Below, one piece after another: positions 60,935 to 64,000 of a stretch of 64,000 nt of DNA (the stretch's first letter is position 1; the number at the start of each line of letters is the position of its first letter). The position numbers and the translations under genes are program-made. Below the pieces are notes generated by a model. It had not been told where the DNA came from. It saw nothing but the letters and a program-made list of their open reading frames with translations, and made no database searches. Source of the DNA: Xanthobacter autotrophicus (GTDB lineage: Bacteria > Pseudomonadota > Alphaproteobacteria > Rhizobiales > Xanthobacteraceae); the NCBI RefSeq assembly GCF_043194295.1, contig NZ_JBAFVK010000011.1; one strand, 5' to 3'.

Positions 60935-61022
60935 CCGAAAGTGGCCAGGTGCCGCGCCAAGTCACGCACCGATCCGCCTGCGCTCCACACTGATCGGACA
61001 GCACGTTCCATTTCATGATTTC

Positions 61023-61075
61023 AGAGACGGATTCACCAATCGGGCTGAGCCGACCGGATCGGTGAAACCGTCTCT
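61023..61075 (+). terminator. long hairpin closing the MarR redox cassette
   Basis: AGAGACGGATTCACCAATC and GATCGGTGAAACCGTCTCT pair over 19 positions with two mismatches around a 15-base loop, followed by CAATATTTTT. Probable terminator between the FMN reductase gene and the Fur-family gene. Confidence 0.65.
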
Positions 61076-61097
61076 CAATATTTTTAATAACTCTCTA

Positions 61098-61116
61098 TAT
61101 TGAATCCATCACAATA
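61098..61116. promoter_or_regulatory. possible Fur-family operator before the fur-katG pair
   Basis: TATTG and CAATA arms flank nine bases in an AT-rich stretch, ending 17 bp before the regulator's start codon. Short arms, so tentative; Fur-type repressors commonly bind such sites in front of their own gene. Confidence 0.35.
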
Positions 61117-61133
61117 AGATCCATACTGCCGGC

Positions 61134-61594
61134 ATGCGTCCGCCGACCGTCCACCGCACCCCTGACTGGGTTCAAGCCCTGAGAGCCAAGGGGCTGCGCG
61201 CCACCGTGCAGCGCGTCACGGTCCTGGATTTCCTGCACCATCATCCGCATGCCGATGCCGAAGCCATCTTTCAGGCCGTGCGTCCCGCGCTGCCGACCAT
61301 CTCTCTTCAAGCCGTCCACCTGATCGTGCAAGGGCTTTCCGGGAAGGGCCTGATCCGTCGCATCAGCCTGCCGGATTCCGCCAGCGCGCGGTACGAAACG
61401 CGCATTCAAGATAATCACCACCACATCCAATGCATTCGATGCGGGCGCATCGAGGACGTGGATTGTATTGTCGGTCATGCCCCCTGCATCGAACCATGCG
61501 ATACGCACGGCATGCGCATCCTCGAAGCCAGCATCGTCTTTCGCGGCGTGTGCCAGGATTGTGACGACACAGCAAGCCAAAGGAAAGAAAAGCC

Positions 61595-61598
<4 letters not shown>
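61134..61598 (+). CDS. Fur family transcriptional regulator (FurA/PerR-like) of katG
   Basis: A 154-residue Fur-fold metalloregulator: winged helix KGLRATVQRVTVLDFLHHHP and ISLQAVHLIVQGLSGKGLIR, then the metal-binding HHHIQCIRCGRIEDVDC and the C-terminal CQDC, making two Cys pairs for structural zinc. It is coupled to katG (ATGA), the same order as mycobacterial furA-katG. It most likely represses katG and is released by peroxide or by metal change. The Irr heme-degradation motif is not present. Confidence 0.9.
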
Positions 61599-63778
<2,180 letters not shown>

Positions 63779-63823
63779 CACCAAACAACCCGGCGATAGC
63801 CGGCGCCGTCGAGACGCCGCGCG

Positions 63824-63855
63824 GGAGAAAAACCCCCTCACGGGGGTTTTTCTCC
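63824..63855. terminator. bidirectional Rho-independent terminator after katG
   Basis: GGAGAAAAACCCCC and GGGGGTTTTTCTCC form a perfect 14-bp stem with a TCAC loop, 45 bases after the katG stop. The A and T runs within the stem allow termination from both sides. Confidence 0.88.
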
Positions 63856-63947
63856 GTGATAAATCCCAGTTTTCACGTAATTTTACTACATCCATGCAAT
63901 GTATAGGCGTGGGAGCCTGTTTTCATGGCATCCTAAGGAAGTACACT

Positions 63948-64000
63948 ATGTCGAACCTGACGTTCAGGTTACATTCGTTCTCCCGTCCCGTCATCCGGGA
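63948..64000 (+). CDS. start of an unidentified gene (partial)
   Basis: ATG 63948 opens a frame (MSNLTFRLHSFSRPVIR) that runs off the window. TAAGGAAGTACACT upstream is an acceptable ribosome-binding site, and the 60 bp before it are AT-rich, as a promoter would be. Seventeen codons are too few to name a family. Confidence 0.4.
   Translation, partial: MSNLTFRLHSFSRPVIR

Overview
The window is GC-rich chromosomal DNA of an alphaproteobacterium in the order Hyphomicrobiales (Rhizobiales). Xanthobacteraceae (Xanthobacter, Azorhizobium, Ancylobacter) is my best guess for the family. The placement rests on gene content: a ChvI/ChvG two-component system followed by HPr kinase, EIIA and HPr; CpdR next to an N-formylglutamate amidohydrolase; a MucR regulator; two small RNAs of the alpha-r8/'suhB motif' type upstream of hisN; a ROSE-like RNA thermometer on an hsp20 gene; and an Omp19-like protease-inhibitor lipoprotein. 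Nearly all of it reads as ordinary core genome. No CRISPR array, rRNA operon or intact transposon is visible.

Layout from the left. 0-7.8 kb: end of an acyl-CoA ligase, an SDR, glycerol use (glpD-glpK), bluB for the lower ligand of B12, an Omp19-like lipoprotein, a YdfG-like SDR and an Ada-like DNA repair protein. 7.8-14.1 kb: a small unknown protein, hemH, a secreted EF-hand protein with exactly the loop spacing of lanmodulin, tRNA-Val, cpdR, an N-formylglutamate amidohydrolase, a 1.36-kb region carrying two tandem sRNA genes, hisN, and a tandem hairpin repeat. 14.1-25.1 kb: a lysophospholipase-like hydrolase, a secreted protein of unknown function, hsp20 with its thermometer, a 2-hydroxyacid dehydrogenase, a BNR-repeat protein coupled to a MoaD/ThiS-like protein, a TetR regulator with an RND efflux pair that share an operator-like palindrome, and an HdeD-like membrane protein.

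25.6-37.4 kb: an L,D-transpeptidase; a methionine operon (ArsR-methyltransferase regulator, metF, B12-dependent metH), whose need for B12 fits the presence of bluB; an ICMT-like methyltransferase; a YeeE/YedE sulfur-transport pair behind an AT-rich palindrome; rsmA and pdxA. 37.4-49.8 kb: the outer-membrane assembly block surA-like, lptD, lptG, lptF; then ptrB, msrB, mucR, pckA and a HugZ-like protein. 50-55.6 kb: chvI-chvG-hprK-EIIA-HPr and a second histidine kinase. This is a regulatory PTS with no sugar permease in sight.

From tRNA-Arg at 55.8 kb onward the character changes to an accessory region. It holds a tRNA 3'-end-like remnant, an IS66 transposase tail, an IS21-like terminus that cuts into a solitary DNA methyltransferase, and then a compact redox/iron cassette (MarR regulator with a perfect 20-bp palindrome, HbpS/GlcG-like heme-binding protein, siderophore-interacting flavoprotein, a decayed Old Yellow Enzyme gene, an SDR lacking its Tyr/Lys, an NADPH-FMN reductase) and a Fur-family regulator coupled to katG. 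The window ends at the start of another gene.

The most notable items are the divergent lanmodulin-like protein, the duplicated sRNA genes, the thermometer, the paired TetR operators and the decayed island junction. All functional statements come from reading the sequence; no database search was run.
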